Source: Rhodococcus sp. KBS0724 (GTDB lineage: Bacteria; Actinomycetota; Actinomycetes; Mycobacteriales; Mycobacteriaceae). From it: a DNA stretch of 64,000 nt. This document shows, piece after piece, positions 16,165-24,156 of this stretch. Each line of letters begins with the position of its first letter. Positions within the stretch are counted from its first letter, which is position 1. A program made the translations under genes and the position numbers. The stretch spans positions 372,001 through 436,000 of the forward strand of contig NZ_VCBX02000002.1 in NCBI RefSeq assembly GCF_005938745.2, in the 5' to 3' direction. The notes beneath the pieces were generated by a model. The model was not told the DNA's origin. It ran no database searches and saw nothing but the letters and a program-made list of their open reading frames with translations.

Positions 16165-16817
16165 GCGCTCCTCGGGCTGTCCAGCATTTGAGTGAGCCAC
16201 CGTCCCCGGATCAACTCCGGGGAAGGTTTCCTACGCGGACAGTATCGGCTGGGACGGTACTGTATCGGACCCATAAGGAAGGTTTGGGTGCATGGTGGTT
16301 CGGGAGCAGTGACTACCTGTGCGGCCCTGCAGGGGCGATTCGATCTCGCTGGCCCGTATGGGACCTGCTACGCGGCGACATCGGAACTGATCACACTGCT
16401 CGATGCTGGGTCGGAATCCGGTACATCCCTCGGACTGAGATCGACGGCCGCGCATTGTCCGCGGTGGCGGTTGGCCGTGATCTACAGATTGCCGATGTCA
16501 CCTCGAACAAGGCCCTCGAGTTCGGAATGACGTCCGAGATCAACACCACCGTCGACTACGACCTGACCCAACTGTGGGCGGAGGCGTTTCGTACTGCCGG
16601 ATTTAATGGCATGAGATATTGGGCGCGACACGAAATGTCGCACACCCACGCATGTCTCGCGTTATTCGCCGATGGCGGCGATCGTACCCATTCGGCTACA
16701 CGGCCCGGCGATTACGTGGTGACAGACATCGATCTGCTCGTGGACCGGGACGACCTGTGGGTTGCGCTCGAAAAAGAAACCGGTATACAGATTCTCGACA
16801 TTCCAGGGACCTTTTGA
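16161..16817 (+). CDS. RES-domain toxin (NAD+-degrading type), central part apparently frameshifted
   Basis: RES toxins such as MbcT break down NAD+. The 218-codon frame shows the family start (TVLYRTHKEGLGAWWFGSS, with the first conserved Arg) and the family end (ADVTSNKALEFGMTSEINTTVDYDLTQLWAEAFRTAGFNGMRYWARHE). The middle of the family pattern, however, is found in another frame: GRFDLAGPYGTCYAATSELITLL is read about 16333-16403 in the +1 frame. In the main frame this segment becomes unrelated sequence. Two compensating indels, one near the GGGG at 16332-16335 and one near 16405-16430, would explain it. Either the toxin is inactivated or the sequence has errors. It is coupled to the antitoxin by a GTGA overlap. 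Confidence 0.7.
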   Translation: MSAPRAVQHLSEPPSPDQLRGRFPTRTVSAGTVLYRTHKEGLGAWWFGSSDYLCGPAGAIRSRWPVWDLLRGDIGTDHTARCWVGIRYIPRTEIDGRALSAVAVGRDLQIADVTSNKALEFGMTSEINTTVDYDLTQLWAEAFRTAGFNGMRYWARHEMSHTHACLALFADGGDRTHSATRPGDYVVTDIDLLVDRDDLWVALEKETGIQILDIPGTF

Positions 16818-17865
16818 TGTTGATCGTGATGGTGAGTTCATTGCGCGGCAGGCAGTGAGTGTCCGAAGCACACCAACGGTATCGGCGGAGTGATGCCTTC
16901 TCACGAACCAGCTCGGACTAGCTTCCGTTTCGGCTCTACTGATTTCGGCGCCCAGTGGCGAATACCTCGTTAACGGAAATTCGGGTGGCTGTGACCCAGA
17001 GACAGTGTCGTGAGTCGTCGCGGCGCCTAATTCATCATTAAGGTGTGGATGCTGGGCAGCCACTGGTACGGCCAGCTCGGGATCCGGGGAGTTCCGGTGG
17101 TCCCTGTTGACCCGCGGTGCGGACGCTTCTGGTCGCGCTCACCGCCGCCGTGGATACCTTGGTCGATGCCGACCAGGACTCGCGTACGGACGACCTGCTT
17201 GCGGATTCGGTCAGTGTCATCTCGACGGGGACAGAGTGCTCTAACAGGTTAACAAGATTGCACTGCAGTACTTTTCATTTATCAGTGTCCGCTTGATCGC
17301 TTGATCGCTTGATCGCTTGATCGCTTGATCGCTTGATCGCTTGATCGGTTGGTCACGGCGTCGCGCGTCGCAGTGTCGTCCAGGATCCGGCGATGCACGC
17401 GGTGGCCAATGCCAAAGGTAGGAGCGCCCTTGCCATTACTCGGGGGACGTCGACGAACCATGATCCGAGTGCGGGCCACCAGTTAGCCCAGGTGATGACG
17501 ATCGCGGACAGGCCGCGCGCGCCGAAGAGTCCGGTCAGGACAGAGAGCAAACCGGTGGTGTGCCATCGTTGTGGAAGAGAATACCGGTGCAACGTATGAG
17601 CGTGAGTTGCACGCCACGTTGGGGAGAGTGGTGGCGGTTTCACCTCTGAGCTTGCTGTGGGCCAAGGAGCGGCGCAACAACATCGGTGTGCCGAAGGTGC
17701 GGGGAAGGTGACCAGCACTCTTGCAGGTCCGGACTAGTTGGCGGCCGCGAACGGTCTGAAGGTACTGATTAGGGTCGACAGCTCGCGCGCCAGGTGGTGA
17801 AGACATCCCCGGGGCGTTCGATTCGATGTGTGATCGTGTGCTTGTGGTGTCGGTGAACGGCGATA
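16818..17865. other. Degenerate region between two toxin-antitoxin loci
   Basis: No gene is supported in about 1 kb. A leftward open frame at 17353-17718 ends in a hydrophobic part (GLSAIVITWANWWPALGSWF, then ALLPLALATACIAG) that could be the remnant of a membrane protein, but it has an Arg/His/Pro-rich start, no ribosome binding site and no family I can name. The region also holds the octamer repeat at 17291-17354. Confidence 0.35.
17291..17354. repeat. Octamer tandem repeat, 7 perfect copies of GCTTGATC plus one degenerate
   Basis: GCTTGATC is repeated without interruption seven times and followed by GGTTGGTC. It lies outside any supported gene, just downstream (in leftward sense) of a possible membrane-protein remnant. 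Repeat number in such arrays changes by slippage, so it is a candidate variable-number locus. It is too short-period for typical plasmid iterons (17-22 bp) and has no spacers, so it is not a CRISPR. Confidence 0.9.
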
Positions 17866-18120
17866 TCAGTAATGGAACCGTGCCTGTTGGATGATGATCA
17901 CATCATCTTTGATCACATAGACGAGGCGATGTTCGCGGTCGATGCGACGTGACCAGGCGTTCAAGTCGCTGTATCTCAGCGGTTCCGGCTTGCCGATCCC
18001 GGTGAAAGGGTGTCGCTTGATGTCTTTGATCAAATCGTTGATCTTTTTGAGTAGCTTTCGGTCGGCGACCGACCAGTGGGTGTAGTCGTCCCACGCCTCG
18101 TCGGTGAAAGCTATGTTCAT
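17866..18120 (-). CDS. yoeB: YoeB-type mRNA interferase toxin
   Basis: The 84-residue protein is a full-length member of the RelE/YoeB toxin family, ribosome-dependent mRNA endonucleases. The catalytic residues of E. coli YoeB are all in place with identical numbering: Glu46 (GKPEPL), Arg65 (REHRLVY), His83 and Tyr84 at the very end (RFHY). The WSVADRKLLKKINDLIKDIKRHPFTGIGKPE segment is diagnostic. It overlaps the antitoxin gene by four bases (ATGA) and depends on it for neutralisation and for co-repression of the shared promoter. On a plasmid such a pair usually contributes to stable inheritance. Confidence 0.95.
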   Translation of the reverse strand: MNIAFTDEAWDDYTHWSVADRKLLKKINDLIKDIKRHPFTGIGKPEPLRYSDLNAWSRRIDREHRLVYVIKDDVIIIQQARFHY

Positions 18121-18365
18121 TCGAGTAGGTCCCGTTCGGTGTATTCACCGCGTCGGGTCGCCTCCAAACTTCGGATCAGGCGCATCGCGTTTGCGGGCGA
18201 TGACAGCAGGTAGGCAGTTTCGACCATCGAGTCGTAGTCGTCCTTGGAGAGCAGTACTGCGTTGCCCTTCTTCGATACGATTTCGACTGTGGTGTGGTCT
18301 TCGTTGACCTGCTCGATGAGCGGGAACAGCGATTTCCGGGCGTCGCTGGCAGTGATGGCCGACAT
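18117..18365 (-). CDS. yefM: YefM-type antitoxin (Phd/YefM family)
   Basis: The 82-residue protein begins with the Phd/YefM DNA-binding motif (ITASDARKSLFPLIEQVNEDHTTVEIVSKKGNAVLLSKDDYDSMVET) and continues with a region that wraps the toxin (YLLSSPANAMRLIRSLEATRRGEYTERDLLE). It neutralises the YoeB protein encoded immediately downstream and represses the operon by binding GTAC-containing operators, which are visible just upstream. It has the usual length and no defect. Confidence 0.95.
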   Translation of the reverse strand: MSAITASDARKSLFPLIEQVNEDHTTVEIVSKKGNAVLLSKDDYDSMVETAYLLSSPANAMRLIRSLEATRRGEYTERDLLE

Positions 18366-18439
18366 GCAAGATCACCTGCTTTCTGTTCGCGAACGTTGCC
18401 AGTCCTCTTTGGGGAGGGGGTAGCTTAGTGCAGAATAAA

Positions 18440-18479
18440 TGTACCATAGTTGTACCGAAAATCGTACCATTGCGGTACA
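18440..18479. promoter_or_regulatory. Operator array of the YefM/YoeB operon
   Basis: Three GTACC motifs (18441-18445, 18452-18456, 18464-18468) spaced by about one helical turn are followed by the inverse GGTAC (18474-18478); the last two form a perfect inverted repeat with a five-base spacer. YefM of E. coli recognises palindromes with a TGTACA core, and these sites differ by one base. The array ends about 75 bp upstream of the antitoxin start, where the promoter should be. Confidence 0.7.
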
Positions 18480-18682
18480 ACTATAGAAGTTGGTCAGAGC
18501 ATTCGACCCTAAGTGTTGTTGACGCGCTGCACCAGGGCGGGGCATTGCGTCCGTAGCGGCGATATGCCCGAGTGAGAAATCAGACCATGGCTCGCTGGCT
18601 AAATGTGGGTTCGTTCATCATCGGATTTGTCGTCCGGTCGTCCTTGCTGAGCGATCGCAGCGGCTGACCGCCCAGTCGCCCC

Positions 18683-19060
18683 GTGGAGGGTTCGACCCAG
18701 CTATCTGACGCCCTGGCCGACCTCGCTGGGAAACTAGGCAATTGTCAGGAGGGCCTGGTGATCGACTCCGGCACGATCTGGCACTACACCGATGCGGCAG
18801 CGTTTGTCGGAATTCTTGGCTGTTACCCGAGCCCCGCGGTCCTCAGTCCCTCTTCCTCATCCTGATCGATGACAGGCCAACGCAATTAGGAGCAGCTCAC
18901 CGGCGAACAAGAAGCCGTTGTGACGCTTACCCCGCGCGCTCGCACCGCGCCCGCGGTACGAGAAGATCGTTCAGTCGTGTGCGCCGCCGCCAAACTCGAC
19001 CCACGGCACTTGACCTCGTGGCAAAAGTTTCTCGTCCGAACATCCTGCCGTGACGCCGGA
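18683..19060 (+). pseudogene. Remnant of a DUF2971-like protein
   Basis: A short frame contains IWHYTDAAAFVGIL, the recognisable start of DUF2971-type proteins (HYT...GIL, usually followed by LWAT...LND). The reading frame is then lost; related-looking coding sequence continues in other frames (EQLTGEQEAVVTLTPRAR, then VVCAAAKLDPRHLTSWQKFLVRT). The original gene would have been 250-350 codons. I see no start with a ribosome binding site and regard it as decayed accessory (possibly defence-related) DNA. Confidence 0.5.
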
Positions 19061-19589
19061 ATCACCTCATGTCCACACCCACGAAGATAAATACGCTCCA
19101 GAGGAACTGTGACCAGGAAAAGTCGAAATCAACATCCATGGCTGGAGTATGCACCTGTACGACACCCGTAGATGGCAGGGCAGTGTCCGCGAACAGTGCG
19201 TGGTGGACGGTCATGGCACTGGGTCGATCGTCGCGAGCCTCGGGGTTTCGCTCGCACGCCTGAGGTGAGAACGCCGCGGAGTTTCAGCCAGGGGAGAACG
19301 AAGTGCAGAGCATGAAACAACCACCTCGGAAGTGCCGGACATGCATCGTGTTACGGGCGACTCGGTGGAAAGCGCTCGCCGTACAGCGTGTCTCGGATCG
19401 GCCGTCACTGCGCACCGGGCCTTAGAAGACACTTCAGGGCCTAGCTGACCGCACTAACACGCTCTGGATCGATCGTAGTTCCGCGAGGGCGCGAGTTCAC
19501 CAATAGACGATCGGTGACCGGCCAGCGATCGCCGACCGGTCACCGATCCTTGGCAACTTCGAGCGCTACCTACTGATTCGTTCGACGCG
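19061..19589. other. Degenerate stretch without a supported gene
   Basis: A plus-strand frame at about 19117-19263 reads KVEINIHGWSMHLYDTRRW, then QGSVREQCVVDGHGTGSIVA, which has protein-like composition but no start and stops soon after. A tandem duplication of a GATCGGTGACCGGCCA-like sequence (about 19508-19550) is visible and might form alternative hairpins or a terminator for the leftward gene that follows. Nothing else is supported. Confidence 0.35.
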
Positions 19590-20075
19590 TCAAGGGGGAA
19601 TCTCCCGCTGCGGCCTGACCTTGATCGCACGGAATTTGTATCCGTCCTGATCGATGACCGGCTCCCATTCGAAGTCGACTTGCTCGCCGACTTCGAGACC
19701 ATGGATTCCTCCGTCGATTTTGAAACTGTCGCCCGGCTGAGCATGGATGACTTCGTCGGGGTGTAGAGCGCTGTAGAAGGTCCAACAACCGCCCGGGGTG
19801 TCCGCAGAGTCGATGACTCCCCAGCCTTCGTCGTCATTCCACGCGGTGACGACGCCGCTTGCGGGGGTGCCGATCCGGGGCGGGATCGTCTCGTCGAGGT
19901 CGGTGATCTCGCGAACGGTCCCGTCTGGATCGATATCCCAAGTCCTGGAGCTGAACGGACCACTGGTTGCACCGTCGTCGTACTGCTGGCCTCGATTGGT
20001 CAGCGCAAAGTACGAACCGACGAGGACGACCGCAACTGCGACAGCTGCTGCAGCGACACCTTTCGGGCGATTCAC
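19590..20075 (-). CDS. Membrane-anchored cold-shock-like domain protein (161 aa)
   Basis: The GTG start (VNRPKGVAAAAVAVAVVLVGS) is supported by GGAGG upstream. The first 25 residues form a single hydrophobic anchor followed by a polar linker (TNRGQQYDDGATSGPFSSRTW). The C-terminal 85 residues resemble a cold-shock/OB-fold: ASGVVTAWNDDEGWGVIDS...GGCWTFYSALHPDEV...GLEVGEQVDFEWEPV..DGYKFRAIKVRP, paralleling G-V-KWFN-EKGFGFI, FVHFSAI, L-GQ-V-F and A--V of CspA. The RNA-contacting aromatic positions are only partly kept. A CSD on an extracytoplasmic or membrane-tethered protein is unusual; if the anchor points outward, nucleic-acid binding is unlikely. Family assignment is by pattern only. Confidence 0.55.
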   Translation of the reverse strand: MNRPKGVAAAAVAVAVVLVGSYFALTNRGQQYDDGATSGPFSSRTWDIDPDGTVREITDLDETIPPRIGTPASGVVTAWNDDEGWGVIDSADTPGGCWTFYSALHPDEVIHAQPGDSFKIDGGIHGLEVGEQVDFEWEPVIDQDGYKFRAIKVRPQREIPP

Positions 20076-20473
20076 AATCTCAACCTCCAACTTGGTGTTC
20101 CGGAAACGAAGAAGAGATCTCCTCCGATGACTCGATCGTATGGATAGAACTCGTTCCGACGATGCGAAGTGCGAGTTCTGCGTACCGCTCCGAAAGGATC
20201 TCGGCAGTGGGGTAGGTGTTCGGGGAGCATCGGATGCGTCGATGGCGAGTGTGGTGATGGCGGATATCGCGGCCTCGGTGTCGATTCTCCGAAACGCGCC
20301 CAGGTGGAGGGGTGATGTAATTTCCAAATGCGGGTTCACCTAGTGAACCGTTAACGGTGCTCTCAGGTACTTCGCGCCTTATCGTCGACCAGGCTGCGCG
20401 GTAGCGATGCATCGGGTATGTCGCCGGATTCTCCACTCAGCCCGTAGGTACACCTGCTCGTCTAGGAGACATC
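20076..20473. other. Divergent intergenic region before the IclR gene
   Basis: About 400 bases between the cold-shock-like gene and the IclR-type regulator, expected to hold promoters for both. Open frames within it lack ribosome binding sites and are judged spurious. A short inverted repeat (GGTTCACCTAGTGAACC, about 20333-20349) has perfect 8-bp arms around a single base and is a plausible operator. Confidence 0.5.
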
Positions 20474-21388
20474 ATGACAGCCGTACACCGCTCTGCTCAG
20501 TTCGGTTCGATTTTGCCCATGAAACCAATAGTGGAGCGGACGTCGATGGTGGTGTCCGCGCCGGGTGACTTTCCGTCCGTGCTGAGTAAAACTCGAATGA
20601 TCCTCGAGACCTTCAGCAGTGATCAAACTGACCTTTCTCTGACGGAGCTCACTCGGCGGAGCGGAGTGGCGAAGGCGAGCGTGTATCGACTTGCCAACGA
20701 ACTTGTGGAGTGGGGGTTGCTTGAGAAATTTGGCACGAAATACCGTTTAGGACTTCGATTGTTCGAGCTTGGTCAGCTGGTTCCACGTCAGCGAATTCTT
20801 CGTGATGTGGCGTTGCCCTATATGGAGGACCTTCTGCTCGCCACGCAGGAAACTGTGCATTTCGCGGTAGGTGACGGCATTGATGTTCTCTATATCGAGA
20901 AGATAATCGGGCACCGCGGCCTGAACGAACAATCCCGCGTTGCAGGGCGCCTTCCGCTGTACTGCACAGCAACAGGCAAAATGATTTTGGCCTTCTCACC
21001 GCAGTCGGTGTTCGATGAAGTCGTGCAGCAAGGTTTCACGGCGAAGACAAACCGAACGACGATGTCTGTGGCTGTATTGCGTCAACAACTCGATCGGATG
21101 CGAAAAGATCAACTAGCCGTTGAGATCGAAGAGACCAAGCTCGGCTACATGAGCGTGGCTGTTCCGGTCTTCAGCGGACCGTCGACACTCGCGGGGGCAC
21201 TGTCGGTTACCGCACCTACTGCCCGTCTCAATGTCAGCCGTACTATCGGTGCCCTTCGGACTGCCGGTGTGGGTATTACCCGAACGCTGCAGGCAATGAA
21301 ATGCACCCATACGCCGGATGATTCGCTCGAATCCCGGCAAGGTTTGTGTAGCCCGAGGATATGTTCATTCAACAGCTGCGGAAATTAG
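20474..21388 (+). CDS. IclR-family transcriptional regulator
   Basis: Residues about 35-95 form the winged HTH (VLSKTRMILETFSSDQTDLSLTELTRRSGVAKASVYRLANELVEWGLLEKFGTKYRLGLRLFELG). The effector-binding domain follows (VALPYMEDLLLATQETVHFAVGDGIDVLYIEKIIGHRG, LPLYCTATGKMILAF, EIEETKLGYMSVAVPVFSG, GALSVTAP). IclR proteins usually control adjacent catabolic operons in response to a small aromatic or organic acid. AGGAGA just before the first ATG supports this start, although 15 extra N-terminal residues compared with typical members leave an internal ATG possible. It is the only dedicated regulator in the 20-40 kb catabolic island. Confidence 0.88.
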   Translation: MTAVHRSAQFGSILPMKPIVERTSMVVSAPGDFPSVLSKTRMILETFSSDQTDLSLTELTRRSGVAKASVYRLANELVEWGLLEKFGTKYRLGLRLFELGQLVPRQRILRDVALPYMEDLLLATQETVHFAVGDGIDVLYIEKIIGHRGLNEQSRVAGRLPLYCTATGKMILAFSPQSVFDEVVQQGFTAKTNRTTMSVAVLRQQLDRMRKDQLAVEIEETKLGYMSVAVPVFSGPSTLAGALSVTAPTARLNVSRTIGALRTAGVGITRTLQAMKCTHTPDDSLESRQGLCSPRICSFNSCGN

Positions 21389-22083
21389 TCGGACGGATTT
21401 CTAGGCTGGTCGTGTTGCCCGGTCCCTGCGCCTCGTGCATCCCAGGTGTCCGGTCAAACGGTCCGAATTCGCTGTTCAGTCTGACGCACCACTCTGTTCT
21501 CAGTTCTCTTTGAGCGGTAGCGATTTAGCGAAGTCGAGGTAGCGTGGCAGGGTGAAATAGGGCAGATGGTCCGCGGCAACGTTCAACAGTTCGACGGGAC
21601 GAAGATACACTGTCTGATGTGACCACCGCGGTAATGATGTCGCCTCGGCGAGGTCTGGCAGATGTGTTGATACGCAGACCTGCGCGAGGGCAGATGTCTT
21701 GTGGCTGTTTCGTTTCCAAGAACACGGTGTTCTAGCGATATTGTCGATCACATTCGTTGAGGTGATCGACAAATCGAGACCAGTCGTCCGATTGCCGGAT
21801 AGGACGGTCACAGGTGCCGCTATGCGCAGAGGCCGTGGATCGGATCACCCAGATAGCCTTGAATGTGTGGGAACGAGGAGTTAGCCCGACATCCGTCGTA
21901 CCACAGCACCACTGGATATGGCGCGTAACCCCGTCTCTGTCCGTCGCGCGTTTCGAGTAACTTCGACGTTCGCTCCCCTGAAGCACTACAGGCGTGCGAA
22001 CGTATCAGGGACCGCCGAGTGTATGTCTGTTGAAATGCCAGTTGGTACTCGTTGCGAGCTCGGCGTTGCTCGCTTGATTGGGC
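21389..22083. other. Gap with a possible gene fragment
   Basis: About 700 bases without an intact gene. On the minus strand a frame ending near 21500 finishes with FLRPVELL-like sequence (YLRPVELLNVAADHLPYFTLPRYLDFAKSLPL), which has real-protein character but no recognisable family and no intact start, so it may be the 3' end of a lost gene. The rest holds nothing I can support. Confidence 0.35.
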
Positions 22084-23031
22084 TCAAGGAACGACGACTG
22101 CCCGACCCGTGAGCATTCCGTCCTGCATGAGACGTAGAGCCGTGGCGATGTCCTCGAGAGGGAACTCCTGGGTCGCGAGAGTCAATTCCCCGGCGACGAG
22201 TCGTTCCACGATCCCCGGAATCAGCTCCGCCGTGCGTGCATTCTGCCGCATCATGTTTACCGGCAGGATCTTGACATCACTGAGGAGCCAATTGGGTAGG
22301 TCGAGGGTCAGAGATCCGCCTAGGGTGTACCCGATCAACGCTGCGCGGCCGCCAGGAAAAACTCGTGGAATTAGTTGTGAGACAACGTCTCCGCCGAGAG
22401 TGTCGACAAGGACGTTGGCGATCGGTTCTTGCCCTAGCGTCGCAGCGAGTTCTTCGCCCCGGCCGACGACCGGGCGAACGCCGGTAGGGAGGAGTCCGAT
22501 CTGATCGGCACGAGGAATGACGCCGATTACTTCGCTTGCTCCAGCTAGCAGAGCGAATTGAGCTGCCATTGAGCCCACGGATCCGGATGCGCCCGAAACG
22601 ATGACTCGTTCGCCTGGTTTCACCTGGGCGACATCATTGACTGCAACGTATCCGGTCGAGGTAGGCAGGCCGAACGTCGCAGCCACTGAGGGCGAGAGAC
22701 GCGGGTCCACAAGCGTGAGTGCCGTATCTGGAACTACGATGAATTCTGCCCAACATCCGTTTTTGAACAACCCGATGCCGCCGCCGCGAACCAGTACTCG
22801 TGTGCCTACCGCGATACTGTCGGACTCGACAACAATTGCTGCGGCGTTGGTGCCTCCAATATGAGGCAGAGTGGGCTTGATATCGAAAGTTCCACTCGCC
22901 ACTGAAATGTCGAGGTGACCGAGTGCCGCAGCCTCGACTTTTAACAATGATTGGCCAGTCTCCCGGACGGGGATGTCGACGTCGTCGACAGTCGGCGATT
23001 GTCCGAACTCGTGTAGCCGTGCGGCGCGCAT
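22084..23031 (-). CDS. Zinc-less alcohol dehydrogenase / NADPH:quinone reductase-like protein
   Basis: The 315-residue protein belongs to the medium-chain reductase superfamily. It has the GroES-like N-terminus (MRAARLHEFGQSPTVDDVDIPV...LLKVEAAALGHLDISVASG), then GTRVLVRGGGIGLFKNGCWAEF, the core AATFGLPTSTGYVAVNDVAQVKPGERVIVSGASGSVGSMAAQFALLAGASEVIGV with the dinucleotide-binding SGASGSVGS, and the C-terminal LMQDGMLTGRAVVVP. The catalytic-zinc ligands of alcohol dehydrogenases are absent, so a quinone or enoyl-type reductase is expected. It is transcribed opposite to the IclR gene and on its own; role in the catabolic island unknown. Confidence 0.82.
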   Translation of the reverse strand: MRAARLHEFGQSPTVDDVDIPVRETGQSLLKVEAAALGHLDISVASGTFDIKPTLPHIGGTNAAAIVVESDSIAVGTRVLVRGGGIGLFKNGCWAEFIVVPDTALTLVDPRLSPSVAATFGLPTSTGYVAVNDVAQVKPGERVIVSGASGSVGSMAAQFALLAGASEVIGVIPRADQIGLLPTGVRPVVGRGEELAATLGQEPIANVLVDTLGGDVVSQLIPRVFPGGRAALIGYTLGGSLTLDLPNWLLSDVKILPVNMMRQNARTAELIPGIVERLVAGELTLATQEFPLEDIATALRLMQDGMLTGRAVVVP

Positions 23032-24156
23032 GGAGGACTCCTTGGGACTTGTTGGTGAAAGAACGGGAAGGAAAGTAGCAAATGTCAGTTGAGAATTGAG
23101 TCGGATCGTAATCTCTCGATTGATTCGTCCGTGTATTCGAGGATCGTGCGCAATACGTCGGTGGTGTCAATCGGCGCAGTTCCGTTTCTCCGCGCGCCTT
23201 GGGCCTGAAGCTCTCCGGATTGTGGCGTTGATTCCGGCAAGCTGTTCCGCCTGCTGCTCGGGGCGGGAAGGTGGAAGAATCTCCGGTCGCCAACCTAGGT
23301 CATTATTGGCCCCTGTGTGTCAGTCATGAGATCAATTGTTTGCCAGTGACTTTTCGATCGATTGGTTCCCAGCGGAGTCACGCGGCGTGAGCCAGATCTG
23401 GGTGGGAGACAATCGGAACTTCGTCTCCGACCGGAGATCCGTCGAGAGGTGTGTCGGATGAATTGAGCCGCGACTGCTGCGCGGTACCATCCTCGCAGAC
23501 GTTGGGCGTCAGCGACTTTTTCCAGCCTGCAAGTGAATTAGGGAAGGGCTGTTCTCCTCGTGGCTCTTCGCATCCCTTTGCTGTGGTTCGACGAGGATGA
23601 TCTTGTACCCGACTCCGATGAGGATTCGCCGTGCATATCGTGGGAGCGGACTTGAAAATTCGACCACCCGAGCCGATGGTTCGACCACTGCCACTCCATC
23701 CGTTCTGAAAATTGTCAAGCGACTGACTCGTTGTCATCTCGGGCCTGTCCGGGGGTGTTCAATGAGCTTAGGTGCCATCGGAAATGTTTGCGACGAGACA
23801 GGTCTGCTGACCGGACCGAGCCGCTGTTCGATCAACGACTGTGGTCGTGACTCCGTAGACAACGTGTGGTGTGAGACGGGTTCGGACCGGATCCGGCGAG
23901 TCTGGCATTGATAATCCCTTGAGGTGCAGAACGCCTAGAGACTGTCCTGAATCAGTATCAGCGGAGAACCGTAAGTTGGGATCGGGTCCGGACGGTAGAC
24001 CTCATGAGCGGGTCGGCTGAGTGGACCGTCGGCATGGACGGAGCAGTGAGACTGATGCAGTGTGGGTCGCGCTCGGACAAGTAGGTCCGAGCGCGAGATT
24101 CGGTTCGACGAAGCGAGGTAGACGGACATGTCCATCAATCAGAATTTCCGTGTCGT
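23032..24156. other. Intergenic region with a decayed CoA-transferase fragment
   Basis: More than 1.1 kb with no intact gene. The minus strand at 23378-23737 holds the remnant listed separately. The last 400 bases should hold the promoter of the rightward monooxygenase gene; an AC-rich direct structure is not evident, and I cannot point to an operator. Confidence 0.4.
23378..23737 (-). pseudogene. Remnant of a family III CoA-transferase (CaiB/BaiF type)
   Basis: In one minus-strand frame (23509-23718) the text VEPSARVVEFSSPLPRYARRILIGVGYKIILVEP matches the N-terminal Rossmann part of family III CoA-transferases (VVELS.PLA.YAG..LADLGADVI.VEP). The following portion is only readable in a second frame (FPNSLAGWKKSLTPNVCEDGTA). 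The gene is thus truncated and frameshifted, with no catalytic aspartate region left. It suggests that the catabolic island once encoded acyl-CoA activation, now lost in this copy. Confidence 0.5.

Noticed and set aside
17291..17354. Octamer array as a CRISPR or plasmid iterons
   Set aside because: Repeats are contiguous without spacers and of 8 bp, whereas CRISPR needs spacers and iterons are usually 17-22 bp near a rep gene.
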